Source of the DNA: Asaia bogorensis_B
GTDB taxonomy: Bacteria > Pseudomonadota > Alphaproteobacteria > Acetobacterales > Acetobacteraceae
Assembly (NCBI RefSeq): GCF_900465315.1
Contig: NZ_UBIX01000008.1
Length of the DNA stretch: 64,000 nt
Strand: one strand, 5' to 3'
The position numbers and the translations under genes are program-made. Shown here in pieces: positions 17,247 to 25,997 of the stretch. The first letter of the stretch is position 1; each line of letters starts with the position of its first letter. A model generated the notes under the pieces. The model was not told where the DNA came from. It worked only from the letters and a program-made list of their open reading frames with translations, and made no database searches.

Positions 17247-17370
17247 TGGTGCTGGATATTCCTGACGTGGGACCGTTTCAGGCCAAACCCCGGAGTCAGC
17301 TCCCGTCACACTGCATCACGACGAATGTCGAGACGGGCCAGGCCTTACTCACGGGGTCAGAACCGCTAAA

Positions 17371-18654
17371 TCAGACGCCCTTGACGATCAGGCTGGCATT
17401 GGTCCCGCCAAAACCGAAGCTGTTGGACAGGGCAATGTTGATCTTGCGCTGCTGGGCCTCGTGCGCCACGCGGTCGATGACGCTCTCACGCGCGGGGTTA
17501 TCGAGGTTCAGCGTCGGGGGGGCCACGTTGTCACGGATGGCAAGCATGGAGAACATGGCCTCTACCGAGCCAGCAGCGCCGAGCAGATGCCCGGTGGCGG
17601 ATTTGGTGGAGGACATCGCAACATGCTTTGCGTCATCGCCGAACATGCGCTCAACCGCATCAAGCTCGAGGTCATCGGCCATGGTCGATGTTCCGTGGGC
17701 GTTGACGTAGTCGATATCGGCCGGCGTAATCCCCGCAGAACGCAGCGCAGCCTTCATGGCACGGAAAGCGCCTTCATGCCCTTCCGCCGGTGCCGTGATG
17801 TGATGGGCATCGCCGGACAGGCCATAGCCGATGATCTCACCATAGATCTTTGCGCCGCGTGCCTTCGCATGCTCGTATTCCTCAAGCACGACAATGCCCG
17901 AGCCCTCGCCCATGACAAAACCGTCGCGGTCACGATCCCAGGGGCGCGATGCCTTTTCGGGCGTATCATTAAACCCGGTAGACAGCGCACGGGCAGAGGA
18001 GAACCCGGCAATACCGAGCGGGCAGACAGCGGCCTCGGCACCACCGGCAATCATCACGTCGGCATCACCCAGCATGATGAGGCGTGTGGCATCGCCAATG
18101 GCATGCACACCGGTCGCACAGGCGGTAACGGCCGAGTGGTTCGGGCCCTTGAAGCCATAACGAATCGAGACATGGCCCGAGATCAGATTGATCAGCGCCG
18201 AGGGGATGAAGAAGGGCGACAGGCGACGGGCCTTGCCGCTCGCAACGGTCAGGGAGGCGTCATAGATGGTCTGCAGACCACCGATGCCCGAGCCGATCAT
18301 CACGCCTGTGGCGCAGCGATCTTCCTCGGTTTCCGGCTTCCAGCCCGAATCCTCAACGGCCTGAATGGCAGCCGCCATGCCAAGATGGATGAAACGATCC
18401 ATCTTTTTCTGGTCCTTCGTCGGGACCCAGTCCGAGAGCGTCAGACCGCCTTCTGCCGTCGGGCCCTCGGGCACTTCGCCAGCCACATGGGCGGGAAGAT
18501 CGCTCGGGTCGAAGCAGGAGATACGGCCAATGCCGGTCTGTCCGGCGATAAGACGCTGCCAGGTCTGTTCCACGCCCACTGCCAGAGGCGTAACGAGCCC
18601 CATACCGGTGACGACAACGCGTCTTTCTTTCATTGCCGACAGGTTTGCCATCAT
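17371..18654 (-). CDS. fabF: 3-oxoacyl-ACP synthase II
   Basis: 427 aa condensing enzyme of fatty acid elongation (malonyl-ACP plus acyl-ACP). The thiolase-fold triad is intact: Cys179 ('TACATG'), His320 ('NAHGTST') and His356 ('SATGHLLGA'). KASII also sets the C16 to C18 ratio. The true start may be the ATG at codon 8 ('MKERRVVVTG'), the usual family N-terminus; the upstream MMANLSA is optional. It lies downstream of acpP in the fabD-fabG-acpP-fabF string. Confidence 0.95.
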   Translation of the reverse strand: MMANLSAMKERRVVVTGMGLVTPLAVGVEQTWQRLIAGQTGIGRISCFDPSDLPAHVAGEVPEGPTAEGGLTLSDWVPTKDQKKMDRFIHLGMAAAIQAVEDSGWKPETEEDRCATGVMIGSGIGGLQTIYDASLTVASGKARRLSPFFIPSALINLISGHVSIRYGFKGPNHSAVTACATGVHAIGDATRLIMLGDADVMIAGGAEAAVCPLGIAGFSSARALSTGFNDTPEKASRPWDRDRDGFVMGEGSGIVVLEEYEHAKARGAKIYGEIIGYGLSGDAHHITAPAEGHEGAFRAMKAALRSAGITPADIDYVNAHGTSTMADDLELDAVERMFGDDAKHVAMSSTKSATGHLLGAAGSVEAMFSMLAIRDNVAPPTLNLDNPARESVIDRVAHEAQQRKINIALSNSFGFGGTNASLIVKGV

Positions 18655-18801
18655 GGGCGGACGAAGCTCCAGTCATAAACGCCAGCTCCCGGCGGCTGCC
18701 AAGGGGGAGCGGCTGTCAATCTCGTCGTATGTCCCGGCTCCGCACAAATCGGGAGCCGGAGAAGATCATTGCATCGGGCATTGCGGCCCGATGCAGCCAG
18801 A

Positions 18802-19041
18802 TCAGGCGGCCTTCTGCTTTTCGATGTAGTCGATGGCGTCCTTGACGGTCGCAATCTTCTCGGCTGCATCTTCCGGGATCTCAACGCTGAAAGCTTCTTC
18901 AAACGCCATGACCAGCTCAACCGTGTCGAGGCTGTCAGCGCCGAGGTCGTCGATGAAGGAAGCGTCAGGGGTTACCTTGCTCTCTTCAACGCCGAGATGC
19001 TCAACAACGATTTTCTTAACCTTATCGGCGATTTCGCTCAT
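18802..19041 (-). CDS. acpP: Acyl carrier protein (housekeeping)
   Basis: 79 aa, strongly acidic. GADSLDTVEL carries the phosphopantetheine serine (Ser37). It is the carrier for type II fatty acid synthesis. An AGGA element precedes the ATG. It has its own 240 bp upstream region after fabG, which could hold a separate promoter, as is common for acpP. Confidence 0.97.
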   Translation of the reverse strand: MSEIADKVKKIVVEHLGVEESKVTPDASFIDDLGADSLDTVELVMAFEEAFSVEIPEDAAEKIATVKDAIDYIEKQKAA

Positions 19042-19242
19042 CTGTTCTGGCTTCCTGTGTGCCCGGCAATTCGGGCGGTTCGAAACTGTTTACCATCCGT
19101 CTGGTTACCCAGTCGGTCCCCGTCTTTACTCCAGAGACGGCATGATCTGCCAGTACTCCGGATCGCGGACCGAAGATCGGGCCCCGGCGGGCCGAGACGC
19201 CCACGCTTCGGACGAAGCAGCGGGCGCTTAGCATGGTTTACC

Positions 19243-19268
19243 CTCGCACGCCAAGCTTTGCGTGCGAG
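19243..19268. other. Hairpin between fabG and acpP
   Basis: A perfect 9 bp stem (19243-19251 with 19260-19268) and 8-base loop, 15 bp past the fabG stop in the minus direction. No T-tract follows. It may be a processing or attenuation element setting acpP above fabG. Confidence 0.45.
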
Positions 19269-19282
19269 CGGGGCCGATGCCC

Positions 19283-20023
19283 TTATGGCATCGCCATGCC
19301 ACCATTGACATTCATGGTCATGCCGGTCACCCAGCCGGCCTCTTCCGAAGCCAGATACACGGCTGCGGCGGCAATGTCTTCCGGCTTGCCCATACGACCG
19401 AGCGGGATCGAGCCGAGCAGCTTGTCGCGCTGTGCTTCTGGCAGAACCGCCGTCATGGCTGTCTCGACAAAGCCCGGGGCAATGACGTTGACCGTGACCC
19501 CGCGTGAGCCGGCCTCCTGCGCGAGTGACTTGGTCATGCCGATCATGCCTGCCTTGGCAGCCGAGTAATTGGCTTGCCCGCCATTACCGGTCACACCGAC
19601 GATGGAGGCGATGTTGATGATGCGACCCGCGCGACGACGGAGCATCCCCTTCAGCGCAGCACGACACAGACGGAACGGAGATTCGAGATCGACCGTCAGC
19701 ACCTGCGACCAGTCCTCGTCCTTCATTCGAATGATCAGGCCATCGCGCGTCAGACCGGCATTGTTGACCAGAATATCGAGCGGCTTGCCGAGCAGTTCTT
19801 CCGCCTTGCCCACCAGGGCATCGGCCTCGGCACCGACGGAGAGGTTGGCCGCACAGACATGCACCCGCTCGCCAAGGCTGGCTGCGACCTCGGCCAGTGC
19901 TGCCTCACGCGTGCCGGACAGCACGACTTCGGCGCCCTGCGCGTGAAGCGCGCGAGCGATAGCAGCGCCAAGGCCGCCAGAAGCACCGGTGATGAGGGCC
20001 GTTTTGCCTTCAAGACTGAACAT
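19283..20023 (-). CDS. fabG: 3-oxoacyl-ACP reductase
   Basis: 246 aa classical short-chain dehydrogenase. It has the NADPH loop TGASGGLG near residue 12, NNAG at 87-90 and the Ser140, Tyr153, Lys157 triad. It reduces 3-oxoacyl-ACP in each elongation cycle. The ATG at 20023 has GGAGAAG at proper distance; a GTG at 20053 would overlap fabD by 11 bp and is less likely. Confidence 0.95.
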   Translation of the reverse strand: MFSLEGKTALITGASGGLGAAIARALHAQGAEVVLSGTREAALAEVAASLGERVHVCAANLSVGAEADALVGKAEELLGKPLDILVNNAGLTRDGLIIRMKDEDWSQVLTVDLESPFRLCRAALKGMLRRRAGRIINIASIVGVTGNGGQANYSAAKAGMIGMTKSLAQEAGSRGVTVNVIAPGFVETAMTAVLPEAQRDKLLGSIPLGRMGKPEDIAAAAVYLASEEAGWVTGMTMNVNGGMAMP

Positions 20024-20042
20024 CGTTTTCTTCTCCACGCTT

Positions 20043-21014
20043 TCAGAGGTCACGCAGCAGCGCCTCGATTTCTTCAGGGGTTCCGGCGTTACGGGCCGTC
20101 ATGTCGGGCGCAATACGCCGCACCAGACCGGTCAGCACCTTGCCTGCGCCCAGCTCGACCTGCGAGGTGACGCCCATAGCCGCCATGGCCAGGACACTTT
20201 CACGCCACCGCACCGAGCCCGTCACCTGCTGCACCAGCAGGGAAGCAACGCGCAACGCATCGGTATTCTTCGTCGCTGTAACATTGGTGATGACAGGAAT
20301 GGCGGGGGTCGCAATCTCGGCGCGTTCGAGAGCCTCGGCCATGCGTTCGGCCGCCGGCCCCATGAGGGATGAATGGAACGGCGCGGAAACGGGCAGCATC
20401 ACGGCGCGCTTCACCCCTCGGGCCTTGGCCACCGTAATGGCACGTTCGACCGCCGACAGCCGGCCAGACACGACAATCTGGCCACCGCCATTGTCATTGG
20501 CGAGTTCGATTGTCTCATGGCGATCGGCCTCACCCTCGACCATCAGACGGGCGGCCTCAGCACAGATCTCCTGCGCCAGTTCAGCCTCGACGCCAAGCAG
20601 GGCCGCCATGCCACCCTCGCCTGCTGGCACGGCTTCCTGCATGGCCAGCCCTCGCAGGCGCAACAGCTTTGCAGTCTGGGCAATACCCAGCGCACCTGCG
20701 GCGGCAAGGGCGGAATACTCACCCAGCGAATGACCGGCCACGACGGTCGCCTTGTCTGCGAGCCTGAAGCCACCCTCATTTTCGAGCACGCGCACCGTAG
20801 CCATAGAGACGGCCATCAATGCCGGCTGCGCATTCTCGGTGCGGGTCAGGTCGGCAGCTTCGCCGGTAAAGATCAGTTTGGACAGATGCTCACCAAGCGC
20901 ATCGTCAACTTCCTGAAAAACCTCTCTCGCCGCCGGGAAAGCCTCGTAGAGGCCCTGTCCCATTCCAATGGACTGGCTGCCCTGACCGGGAAACACGAAC
21001 GCATGAACTGACAT
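20043..21014 (-). CDS. fabD: Malonyl-CoA:ACP transacylase
   Basis: 323 aa. It has 'FVFPGQGSQ' at the N-terminus, the GHSLGEY nucleophile elbow (Ser96) and the 'SAPFHSSLM' histidine. It loads malonate on ACP for fatty acid synthesis. I chose the ATG at 21014 with AAGG upstream over one six codons earlier. It is the first gene of the minus-strand fab cluster; fabG follows after 19 bp. Confidence 0.94.
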   Translation of the reverse strand: MSVHAFVFPGQGSQSIGMGQGLYEAFPAAREVFQEVDDALGEHLSKLIFTGEAADLTRTENAQPALMAVSMATVRVLENEGGFRLADKATVVAGHSLGEYSALAAAGALGIAQTAKLLRLRGLAMQEAVPAGEGGMAALLGVEAELAQEICAEAARLMVEGEADRHETIELANDNGGGQIVVSGRLSAVERAITVAKARGVKRAVMLPVSAPFHSSLMGPAAERMAEALERAEIATPAIPVITNVTATKNTDALRVASLLVQQVTGSVRWRESVLAMAAMGVTSQVELGAGKVLTGLVRRIAPDMTARNAGTPEEIEALLRDL

Positions 21015-21130
21015 GACCGTACCTTCATTCACGCCTTGGCACCTGCGCCGCGGCCCTCCTGCCCCGGCACAAGGACCGGGGACTATCCTGACCCGCGTGA
21101 TGGCGGAGGCAACGGCTCCCTGTCAAATCG

Positions 21131-22069
21131 TTACTTTGCAGTCAGATCGCCGCGCAGGGCGAAAGGAAGGGTCATCACAACCCGACTGAGCGGTCTGGTT
21201 GCGCTGAACTCGGCATCCTTCCTGAAGTTCTGAGGGCGAAAGACGTAGGGATAGGGCGTACTGCCCTGATTATCGACCAGCAGCCGCTCCACACCGCCCT
21301 CCCGCACAATGAAACGGCTACCGGGCGCGACATCGACACCCAGCCTGTGCGTATCGGGCAGCAACAAGGCCACGAGAAATCCCCCTTCATCCTCAATACA
21401 GCCATCAAGCTGCGCCAGCCATTTCAAAGCCTGCTGCCGGGTAAAATGCTGCCTGTCCGCAGGCGCCACCGTGAAGAAGAAACCGACATTCAGACGCTCA
21501 CCGGGCTTGAGCCGTGCATAGATTACCGGATCGGCCTCCCAGAGTGCTCCCTCATGAGGCACGACGATTTCATCATCTGCGCCAAGCGGCGGACCGGGGA
21601 ACAGGTGAATGACCCGCTCCCCCAGTTTCATCATCATACCCGTTGTCCGTGCGGCTCGGTCTCCCGGCTGGAGCACGGCCTGCAGATGCAGGGTCAACCC
21701 TGCGCGATCCCCCTCGGGGAAGGAGTTGAACCGACGGAAAATGCGCTCCAGTCGCCGGTATCGTTGTGACAGGGGCACCATGCCTTGCGCCGTGACCCTG
21801 ATTGTCTCGACAGACTGCCCAGTCGCCTCGCGCCCTTCGCCGGGCAGCCGGTTCATGGCCGCAGGCGACCCTGATCCGGGCGTCAAGGGCGACGAGCCTG
21901 ATGCCAACGAGGCACCGCCATCAGATGCGCTCTGCCCCAGACACACGTTTGGCGTCAGGAGACACAAAGCCGCTGCGATGGGGGGCCACAAAGCCACCCG
22001 ACGGGCTCTGCTGACATTGGCACGACCCAGAATGACGCGTGGCACAGACGGCATGGAATTGACGTTCAT
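21131..22069 (-). CDS. Secreted protein of unknown function
   Basis: 312 aa. A signal-like hydrophobic segment (about 26-45) follows a basic N-terminus, then a Ser/Gly-rich linker (46-75). The mature part has no family I recognise. It ends with 'FRPQNFRKDAEFSATRPLSRVVMTLPFALRGDL'-type basic and hydrophobic strands, split here only for description. Its ATG overlaps the methyltransferase stop (ATGA), so both are expressed together. Periplasmic location is inferred. Confidence 0.7.
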   Translation of the reverse strand: MNVNSMPSVPRVILGRANVSRARRVALWPPIAAALCLLTPNVCLGQSASDGGASLASGSSPLTPGSGSPAAMNRLPGEGREATGQSVETIRVTAQGMVPLSQRYRRLERIFRRFNSFPEGDRAGLTLHLQAVLQPGDRAARTTGMMMKLGERVIHLFPGPPLGADDEIVVPHEGALWEADPVIYARLKPGERLNVGFFFTVAPADRQHFTRQQALKWLAQLDGCIEDEGGFLVALLLPDTHRLGVDVAPGSRFIVREGGVERLLVDNQGSTPYPYVFRPQNFRKDAEFSATRPLSRVVMTLPFALRGDLTAK

Positions 22070-22950
22070 GGTGCTCTGTTCTTCTGCAGGACAATGAACA
22101 CCTGCGGCACCCGCGCTGGATCGTCAAGGAACTCGATGATGCGAAACAGATGTCCCCATTTTTGGATGATGTAGGTGCGCGGGATGATCGCTTCACCATA
22201 ATGAGCCGCTGGGTGCGGGCGCCTGACTGGCGATGCATGAAGAAACCGGCCAGCGTCGTAGCGCGCATGAGCCCGCGCCTCATCCGTGAAGCTGTCGGCA
22301 CAGGCTTCGTGCCAGCCATGCTCCAGCCTGATGCCGGATGCCCGCTTAAGGCGTTGTTCTGCGCAGAAATCGATAAACCGGCGGCTCTGGGTGGTGATGA
22401 TCGCAAGTCCACCTGGCGCAAGAAGACGATGAAACTCAGCAATCCACTGCCCGGCCAGATACTCATCGAGGTGTGAAAAGACCGAGAAAGAAACGATCAG
22501 GTCGAAAGACCCATCAGTGAACGGGACAGGCGGGGCCATGCCGCAGCTCATGAAGTTGAGCGCCGGATTACAGCGGCGCGCCTCCATCAGAAACCGTGTT
22601 GTCGAATCAATCCCATAAAGGTTTTCCGGGCGTATATCTTTCATGAACAGGCGAAGAATACGCCCCCAGCCGCACCCAAAATCCAGCACCTTCATCCCGG
22701 CTGAAATGGGTCGATCGGTGAAATGGCCGAACGCCTTGATTTCGCGATAAAACATGTAGGCCTCATGCAGTGAGACCTCTCCCGCGTGACCATGTATCTC
22801 GCGCTGGAGCGTTTCCGCAGGAAAGCTCGGCATACGCACATGATCGATCTCCGGCATATGGATCGATGCGACCAGTATCTTGAGCCAGTCCTCATCACTA
22901 CATAGCCTGAACCGCTCATGCAGATCAGAGGCATCGGGATAAGAGGACAT
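22066..22950 (-). CDS. Class I SAM-dependent methyltransferase
   Basis: 294 aa. The SAM-binding motif I is 'VLDFGCGWGRILR' (about residues 88-100), with 'LYGIDSTT' (motif II acid), 'FDLIVSFSVFSHLDE' and 'LAPGGLAIITT' following. The substrate is unknown. About 190 bp of AT-rich DNA lies upstream, enough for a promoter. It is coupled to the secreted unknown protein downstream. Similar stand-alone proteins occur in glycan or lipid modification loci, but no such context is seen here. Confidence 0.8.
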   Translation of the reverse strand: MSSYPDASDLHERFRLCSDEDWLKILVASIHMPEIDHVRMPSFPAETLQREIHGHAGEVSLHEAYMFYREIKAFGHFTDRPISAGMKVLDFGCGWGRILRLFMKDIRPENLYGIDSTTRFLMEARRCNPALNFMSCGMAPPVPFTDGSFDLIVSFSVFSHLDEYLAGQWIAEFHRLLAPGGLAIITTQSRRFIDFCAEQRLKRASGIRLEHGWHEACADSFTDEARAHARYDAGRFLHASPVRRPHPAAHYGEAIIPRTYIIQKWGHLFRIIEFLDDPARVPQVFIVLQKNRAP

Positions 22951-23143
22951 ACGCGGCCTTACCTATTAATTCAGGAAAGACTCTATAATATAAGCGATAA
23001 AAACATGAAAGTTTGCTGTCGATTACTTAAATAGAAACAATATTTGTGCAGCGCCACCTCGTCGAGCCCGAAAATCCGCAAGTGCAGCATGGCCATCACC
23101 TTGCAGCACTTCACAAGGCTCGAATTCGCGGAGGAGCGAGGTC

Positions 23144-23863
23144 TTAGCGTGCGACCAGACGTCCACGCTGCCAGGCCTCGGCAGCTTCTTCCGGATCCAT
23201 CCCATCAATCTGGATGGCGTAGTCGAGCGCACTCATGACCTTATTGCCAAGGGTCATTTCCGACAATTCGTCGAGCATATCCTGGTCAGCACAGGCTGCT
23301 ACGGCCTCACGCACCAGCAGGGAGGCCTCCATTTCCTCGGACAGGCGCGGGTCCTGCACAGGCTGAAATGCCTCATGATTGAAAAGCGCATGGGGCTGAG
23401 CGAGGAAAACCAGAACCCGGCGTCCCTCCTCGTGGGCCGTGTGCACGAAAGCGTGGAGCCCTGCATCATCGCAAATCTCCACCGGCACGCCGTCGAGACC
23501 GGGCGTCTGTGTCAGGAGCGCGTTCATGCGTTCGGCATCCGAACGAGCGGCCACGACAACATCAACATCCTGCGCACCAAGCGCAGCGATCGGCGGAAGA
23601 GCATCGAAGCTCGCCCAGCAACAATAAGGGCGGTAGAGCGTTCCAAGAACCCGCATCCCGTATTGCAGCAACACAGCATCGCGCGGCAGCCAAGCCGAAA
23701 CCAGAAGATCTATAGCCCCCTCCTCAAGCATTGAGGGGAGTTCGCGCTCGTCGGCATCAACAAAATCGACCTCGACCTCATGCGCATCAAGCACGCGGGC
23801 AACTGCACTGGCGCAACCAGCATGGAGCGCAGTGCCCAGATAGCCAAGGGAGATCGTCGTCAT
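23144..23863 (-). CDS. OpuAC/ProX-like substrate-binding-domain protein without signal peptide
   Basis: 239 aa. The start 'MTTISLGYLGTALHAGC' and 'AIDLLVSAWLPRDAVLLQYG' resemble the glycine betaine/choline-binding domain (OpuAC) of compatible-solute ABC transporters. No signal peptide or lipobox is present, and no permease or ATPase gene is nearby. The ATG at 23863 has AAAAGGA at good spacing, which argues that the absence of a leader is real. It may be a cytoplasmic betaine-type ligand binder, or be non-transport. The C-terminal 70 residues are acidic and helical. Confidence 0.6.
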   Translation of the reverse strand: MTTISLGYLGTALHAGCASAVARVLDAHEVEVDFVDADERELPSMLEEGAIDLLVSAWLPRDAVLLQYGMRVLGTLYRPYCCWASFDALPPIAALGAQDVDVVVAARSDAERMNALLTQTPGLDGVPVEICDDAGLHAFVHTAHEEGRRVLVFLAQPHALFNHEAFQPVQDPRLSEEMEASLLVREAVAACADQDMLDELSEMTLGNKVMSALDYAIQIDGMDPEEAAEAWQRGRLVAR

Positions 23864-24072
23864 GAGAAGTCCTTTTGGCCGCAAGGCACGGCCGGGGAGA
23901 GGTTGAGGCAATTGGCCTGTGTTCGATCACTTCATACCATGAATGGCAAGAGGCGAGCGGCACTTTGCTGACATGACGAGCGCAATCGGAGAGGGGAGAC
24001 CAACACACCCGCGGACACCGCCCCTCTCCGTCAGGAGGCATGTCTGGGGGCTGTCCACAAACTCCCGATGGA

Positions 24073-25821
24073 TCAGTTTTCCTGTGCCTGCCGCAACGGA
24101 ACCGAGAACTCGGCATCACACCCCGTTGGTGGATACCGCACGATCGCGCTTCCCTGATGACCAAACCCGGCCTGCAGCAGACGTGACCCAAAACCGGTGG
24201 TTACCGGAGGGTTGACGGGCGGTCCTCCCTCCTCATGCCAATGCAGGGTCAGGGTATCGCGACCGGAGTCCCGAATGATATGCCACACCAGACTGACTTT
24301 TCCGCCCTCGACACTCAGCGCGCCATATTTGGCTGCGTTCGTCCCCAGCTCGTGCAGCATGAGACCAAGCGTCGTAGCCGTATTGGGGCCGATCGAGACG
24401 GCAAGTCTGTTCTCAACACCGCGCAGGCTCTGATTGGCGAGAGCCTGAACCAGAGCGAGCGTATTCTTCAGTCGGTGCGCCAGTTCCTGATGCAGGGTAA
24501 GCTGGTGCGCTCTTGCCTCAAGTGACGCCGCAGCAGCCTGCGCACGGTCAGACACTGCGCGCACAAAAGCGAGCTCCTGATCGGACCAGTCACGCGGCGT
24601 ACAACTCTGTACGAACAGACAATGCGTCATCCGGCCCTGCGCCATAACAGGCATAAGCAACTGCGCCCGGACCTGATCGCCATCGCCGCAATGAGGCATG
24701 ATGCACGGTATCCAGACATTTTCGCGGGCATCACGCACCGCGAGCAACAAGCCCTGATCCAGCACGCCAATGGCTGCCGGAAACGCAGCACGACGATAGC
24801 GACCTTTCGCACTCGGTACGGAAGCGGCATGCCAGTCCTGCGGCACGCTGAAAAAGCCCTCCTCACCTGACTCTACAACGGCGCACCCTGCGCGATCAGC
24901 AGCGAGGGCATCACCAAGCGCGCTCGCTGCTGCGAGATAAGCGTCATCCTGCGTGTCGACCTTGCGCAGGGCATCGCCAAGCATGACCATGGCAGCCAGC
25001 CTGTTCGTCGCGACACGATCGCGCGTGATGTCCTCGATCGTGCCAATCAGACGCCAGGGCTTGCCACGATCATCCGCCTCGATTTCGGCGCGTCGCCTGA
25101 CCCAGCTCTGGGTGTGGTCGGTCAGGTTTCTGATTGCATAATCCGTTTCCGGCAAGACAACCTCGTCGCTGGTCCCTTCGCCGAAACGCAGCAGATCCGT
25201 ATCAGGAACCGGCATACATTGTGCAAAAGCCTCCAGCGGGCACTGCTTTCCGGTGGGAACGCCTGATAGACGCAGTAATTCCGCCGAAAGCGTGATCGTG
25301 TTGCTGCCATGGCATATCTCGAACGTGCCAATCCCGGGCATATCCTCGATGGATGGCAGCCTCCCCGTCATGCGGGTGACCGGCACTCGACCTCGGCCGG
25401 GGGATGGTATCCCCTCTGTTGCACCACCCGCTTCCCCCGGACCAGGCCGCTCCAGAACCAGAACGATCTGCCTGACAATCGCGTCCACCCCCTCCCGAAA
25501 GGAGGTGGCCTCCGTGTCCAGCAGGTGGCGGGTGAGGAAACAGAGGATGCCCTCGCCCTGCCCGTCAGGCAGCAGAAACGAAAGAGCAATCTGGAAGGCA
25601 TAATTCCAGGGCGCACGCGCCAGCTCGGCCAGAGGAGACAAGACCTCCTGGGTAAAAGTACGCCGTGGCGGATCGAGGGCATCGAGCATCAGGGGCAGCG
25701 CCCCGTACGTTACTCCCACGACATGCCTGCCCTTTTCGGGCAGGGCAATATACGCCGCAGGCGCACGGGCTACGGCAGCTGCAACCGTAAGAAGGTCGTG
25801 CAGATCGTGCTGGCGCCTCAT
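24073..25821 (-). CDS. HWE-family sensor histidine kinase with shortened core
   Basis: 582 aa, soluble. N-terminal GAF-like domain (1-125), a PAS/PAC region (about 165-268), a second GAF (about 280-435), then the HWE/HisKA_2 kinase: phospho-acceptor 'AHRLKNTLALVQAL' (His449), 'LHELGTNAAKYGALS' (N box 489-503), 'LHWHEEGG' (the W-x-E signature, 526-533) and 'TTGFGSRLL' (541-549). Only about 10 residues separate the 'ANQSLR' helix (462-467) from the ATPase domain (from about 477); family members normally have some 60, holding the second dimerisation helix. This looks like an internal in-frame deletion. No response regulator lies beside it. Confidence 0.82.
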   Translation of the reverse strand: MRRQHDLHDLLTVAAAVARAPAAYIALPEKGRHVVGVTYGALPLMLDALDPPRRTFTQEVLSPLAELARAPWNYAFQIALSFLLPDGQGEGILCFLTRHLLDTEATSFREGVDAIVRQIVLVLERPGPGEAGGATEGIPSPGRGRVPVTRMTGRLPSIEDMPGIGTFEICHGSNTITLSAELLRLSGVPTGKQCPLEAFAQCMPVPDTDLLRFGEGTSDEVVLPETDYAIRNLTDHTQSWVRRRAEIEADDRGKPWRLIGTIEDITRDRVATNRLAAMVMLGDALRKVDTQDDAYLAAASALGDALAADRAGCAVVESGEEGFFSVPQDWHAASVPSAKGRYRRAAFPAAIGVLDQGLLLAVRDARENVWIPCIMPHCGDGDQVRAQLLMPVMAQGRMTHCLFVQSCTPRDWSDQELAFVRAVSDRAQAAAASLEARAHQLTLHQELAHRLKNTLALVQALANQSLRGVENRLAVSIGPNTATTLGLMLHELGTNAAKYGALSVEGGKVSLVWHIIRDSGRDTLTLHWHEEGGPPVNPPVTTGFGSRLLQAGFGHQGSAIVRYPPTGCDAEFSVPLRQAQEN

Positions 25822-25997
25822 GAGACGCCAGACTTTCGGATTGTGAGCGGGTTGGTCGTCTCTTCTGTCGGAGACTGTTCCCTCGCCGCTCGCATGACAA
25901 ACATTATGCCTGCTTCACCTTTCAGGAATGGCACGCTCGCCATCGCATCACAGAGATACGGTGACAAGCCTGCCAGTTAACGATGATGATTCAATAA

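Noticed and set aside
17461..18678. 405 aa plus-strand open frame
   Set aside because: Antisense to fabF, whose catalytic triad is intact.
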